Assembly (NCBI GenBank): GCA_020848315.1
Contig: JADLAH010000031.1
Span: 1-8,385, forward strand
DNA from: Chitinophagales bacterium
GTDB taxonomy: Bacteria > Bacteroidota > Bacteroidia > Chitinophagales > JADIYW01
Reading direction: 5' to 3'
DNA: 8,385 nucleotides
This document shows, in pieces, positions 6,871-8,385 of this stretch. The position numbers and the translations under genes are program-made. Within the stretch, counting starts at the first letter, position 1, and each line of letters opens with the position of its first letter. A model generated the notes under the pieces. The model made no database searches and had not been told where the DNA came from. It saw only the letters and a list, made by a program, of their open reading frames with translations.

Positions 6871-6901
6871 CAAAATAATTGTATTTCGCAAGTATTACAA
6901 G
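6871..6901 (-). promoter_or_regulatory. Probable promoter of the S1P-lyase-like gene
   Basis: On the minus strand TTATTTTG (complement of 6871-6878) matches five of the six fixed bases of TAnnTTTG, and CTTG (complement of 6898-6901) matches three of four bases of the -33 TTTG, with the usual 19-base spacing. It would give a leader of about 25 bases. Confidence 0.45.
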
Positions 6902-7040
6902 TATCTGCCCGAAATGTTTTGGAAATGGGAGATGAGGCGGAGTGGAAATAACAACTGCTGAATGCTGGATTGTGGTATTTCAGAATTATGATTTAATATT
7001 CTAAGTATTCTACAATTCTCTAATTTTCCAATTCCCCATT

Positions 7041-7060
7041 CAGCCATTGTCAGCCATTGC
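7041..7060. repeat. Tandem 10-bp direct repeat at the end of the membrane protein gene
   Basis: CAGCCATTGT is followed immediately by CAGCCATTGC, nine of ten bases identical. The second unit touches the stop codon of the gene at 7060-7677. The flanking spacer (6842-7040) is AT-rich in its right half and shows no convincing gene or terminator. Confidence 0.7.
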
Positions 7061-7677
7061 TACATTTGTCCGGTCAGTATTTTGTAATCTTCCGGAATTG
7101 GTACACCGTTAAAGTGATTGGTCAGTCCGTATAAAATGAAGGCGGTAAGGCCGATGCCCACGCCCAGTAGGACAGCGGATTGTGCTGCCGGTGAAATACC
7201 AAGGATATGGTGCCGCATTTTTTTGTGATGAATGGCTGCTATATGTCCGAAAAAACTGAGAATGGCAAGACTGTAATATGGAATAAAAAACAGACTCAGC
7301 GGGAAGGTATTCAGTCCTGCCACACCGAAGTAGAAGTTGGTATCCAGGTGGAGCAGGAAGCGACCTGCCATCACCGCACTGATGTGGAAGATGAAAAATA
7401 CAGCCAGATAAGCACCCGACCAAACATGCAGTTTTTCATACAATCCGGTGGCTGTTTTGCGGTGTAAACGGAACAGCTTCCAGCCCGATATAATCTGTAG
7501 CAGTACGGCCGCGAGCAGGATGGATTCCGCGAAGATATTCCGGTAAAATACGCGCAGCGTATCCATTCGTGCAATGTGTGCATCTGCGCCATCAATACTG
7601 CCCACATGATTCCATAAGTGCAATCCCACGAAAATGCTGATGATGACTCCGGAAAGATAATGTAGTCTTCTGTTCAT
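7060..7677 (-). CDS. Histidine-rich five-helix membrane protein, possibly a b-type cytochrome
   Basis: I do not recognise a specific family for this 205-residue inner-membrane protein. Five hydrophobic segments are visible at about 8-24, 48-67, 86-104, 127-146 and 166-184. Histidines sit in or at the ends of several helices: His6, His20 and His24 (helix 1), His84 and His98 (helix 3), His145, His150 and His151 (helix 4). The opening HYLSGVIISIFVGLHLWNH resembles the first helix of succinate dehydrogenase/fumarate reductase cytochrome b subunits, so heme b binding by a histidine pair is plausible but inferred. No flavoprotein or iron-sulfur subunit gene adjoins it, so it is not part of a visible sdh operon. 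A full -7 promoter box lies about 30 bases upstream. It is 218 bases upstream of the lyase gene on the same strand and probably a separate unit. Confidence 0.75.
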   Translation of the reverse strand: MNRRLHYLSGVIISIFVGLHLWNHVGSIDGADAHIARMDTLRVFYRNIFAESILLAAVLLQIISGWKLFRLHRKTATGLYEKLHVWSGAYLAVFFIFHISAVMAGRFLLHLDTNFYFGVAGLNTFPLSLFFIPYYSLAILSFFGHIAAIHHKKMRHHILGISPAAQSAVLLGVGIGLTAFILYGLTNHFNGVPIPEDYKILTGQM

Positions 7678-8064
7678 AGTGCATGGATTATACCTGTGAA
7701 TTTATACAAAAATATGATGACTTGTAGTCTATTTGAAGCAGTTAAAATGCAGGAATGTGACAGGTTGTCCTCGTCTGCCGCATTGCACTAAGTAGAACAT
7801 TAGCCGCAACGGCATCGAAACCGGAATATTGGATTAAATTTAGGCATGATTTGGGAAGTAAATCACACGCCCGCTCCTATATGATTTGGAAAACAAATTC
7901 TTTTTCAGTAGATTTATACAGCGAGAAAGTATTTAATCAGAAGATGGATTTCATACATAATATACCGGCAAGAGCAGGTATGTGTAATTTACCGGAAGCA
8001 TATAAATATTCGTGAGCAGGGCATTAATTATTGAATATAAGCGAATGGGATTTTATTGCTGGTT
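7678..8064. other. AT-rich stretch without a recognisable gene
   Basis: Apart from the promoter of the minus-strand membrane protein gene near its left end, I see nothing firm here. Only very short ORFs occur, for example 14 codons from 7747. The 9-base word ATGATTTGG occurs twice (7846 and 7881), which is probably chance. Base composition becomes AT-rich compared with the gene-dense part of the window. It may be the decayed edge of an accessory region. Confidence 0.6.
7707..7714 (-). promoter_or_regulatory. -7 promoter box of the five-helix membrane protein gene
   Basis: On the minus strand TATTTTTG (complement of 7707-7714) fully matches TAnnTTTG and ends 29 bases before the start codon, giving a predicted leader of about 25 bases. 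No good TTTG -33 element is found, so the call rests on one box and its position. Confidence 0.5.
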
Positions 8065-8196
8065 ATGATGAATAGGGCTTTTGCAAGATATTTGGCTTGG
8101 AGGTCGCAAGGTGATAACACCTTGCGAGGGCGAGGAGTGGAACAACTTATAGGTATTTATACGATCCTTTACATAGTGGAGTTATTATTGACATGA
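8065..8196 (+). CDS. Questionable 43-residue ORF overlapping the next start (ATGA)
   Basis: An ATG at 8065 (with a second at 8068) opens 43 codons ending in TGA at 8194-8196. The stop overlaps the ATG of the following ORF in an ATGA arrangement, which often marks translational coupling. The translation has a basic first half (RYLAWRSQ, LRGRG) and a hydrophobic end (LIGIYTILYIVELLL) that could be a membrane segment. The middle is encoded by the REP-like hairpin at 8104-8127, which argues that the reading frame may be accidental. I recognise no family and see no strong ribosome binding site. Confidence 0.25.
   Translation: MMNRAFARYLAWRSQGDNTLRGRGVEQLIGIYTILYIVELLLT
8104..8127. repeat. REP-like perfect hairpin
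   Basis: A 10-bp perfect stem, TCGCAAGGTG (8104-8113) with CACCTTGCGA (8118-8127), closes on the 4-base loop ATAA. It is GC-rich within an AT-rich region and is followed by a purine-rich GGGCGAGGAG. The shape resembles the short extragenic palindromes (REPs) spread by RAYT-type transposases. No T-run follows, so a terminator is unlikely. Only one copy is in the window, so repetitiveness in the genome is inferred. Confidence 0.55.
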
Positions 8197-8385
8197 AACA
8201 TTTCTTAAACTCTATTATTTATCCACAAGAATTTGGTAATGCAAAAGAAACCTGGCAACGGCTTAAAGGCAAGAAAGATTCTGCATACAATCCACAAGAT
8301 TATTATTCCAATAATTTAGGAAATCAGTTTTTAGAATTTTATAATAATAATTGCGATACTCGTTGCAATGCAACCTATATGTTTA
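8193..8385 (+). CDS. Unknown protein, 5' part only (runs off the window)
   Basis: From an ATG at 8193 the frame stays open for 64 codons to the window edge. The fragment has no signal peptide or membrane segment and is rich in Asn, Tyr, Gln and Lys, with a CDTRC motif at residues 55-59. Codon use is far more AT-rich than in the metabolic genes of the window, which suggests an accessory or transferred gene. A GGAG at 8178-8181 lies 11 bases before the ATG and could serve as a ribosome binding site, slightly far away. The in-frame stop upstream is at 8115-8117. I do not recognise the family, and with the 3' end missing the ORF could also be a remnant. Confidence 0.5.
   Translation, partial: MKHFLNSIIYPQEFGNAKETWQRLKGKKDSAYNPQDYYSNNLGNQFLEFYNNNCDTRCNATYMF

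Noticed and set aside
6960..7020. Imperfect AT-rich inverted repeats (AGAAT/ATTCT) after the membrane protein gene
   Set aside because: Stems of about 5 bp with long loops and no GC core do not support an intrinsic terminator.
7846..7890. Two copies of ATGATTTGG about 35 bases apart
   Set aside because: Only two short copies with unrelated spacer; no array and no link to a promoter or gene, so not a CRISPR or operator array.

Overview
The window looks like a chromosomal segment of a Bacteroidota bacterium, perhaps of the Chitinophagales; the phylum is well supported, the order is a guess. The reasons are the -7 promoter element TAnnTTTG in front of four genes, the near absence of Shine-Dalgarno sequences, a RuvB of Bacteroidota type, and a sphingosine-1-phosphate-lyase-like enzyme that suits a sphingolipid-containing phylum. 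Most of the window is housekeeping sequence. The last ~700 bases are AT-rich and gene-poor and may be the edge of an accessory region.

Layout. Bases 1-267 form a nearly perfect inverted repeat (130 of 132 base pairs match). Its left arm carries the last 32 codons of a second, plus-strand copy of the di-heme cytochrome c peroxidase gene, and its right arm is the 3' end of the complete minus-strand copy (168-1217). Next on the minus strand is NADP-dependent isocitrate dehydrogenase (icd, 1385-2653) with a clear terminator. Across a divergent intergenic region a plus-strand cluster begins: ruvB (2877-3902), a small lipoprotein (3912-4391) and a DUF2007-like 75-residue protein (4395-4622). It meets a minus-strand lipid pair head-on with overlapping stop codons: pssA (4619-5359), preceded by a soluble S1P-lyase-like PLP enzyme (5378-6841). 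Upstream on the same strand is a five-helix, histidine-rich membrane protein (7060-7677) that resembles a b-type cytochrome anchor. The tail (7678-8385) holds a REP-like hairpin, a questionable 43-codon ORF and the 5' part of an unknown ORF cut by the window edge.

How the genes relate. The peroxidase (periplasmic H2O2 removal using cytochrome electrons), the TCA enzyme and the candidate cytochrome b protein fit a respiring cell. The lyase and PssA both bear on the ethanolamine headgroup: the lyase would release phosphoethanolamine from sphingoid-base phosphate, and PssA makes phosphatidylserine, the precursor of phosphatidylethanolamine. I see no CRISPR array, rRNA, tRNA, complete transposase, or recognisable defence or biosynthetic system. 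The items most worth checking are the inverted duplication at the left edge, the lyase-pssA pairing, and the uncharacterised AT-rich right edge.
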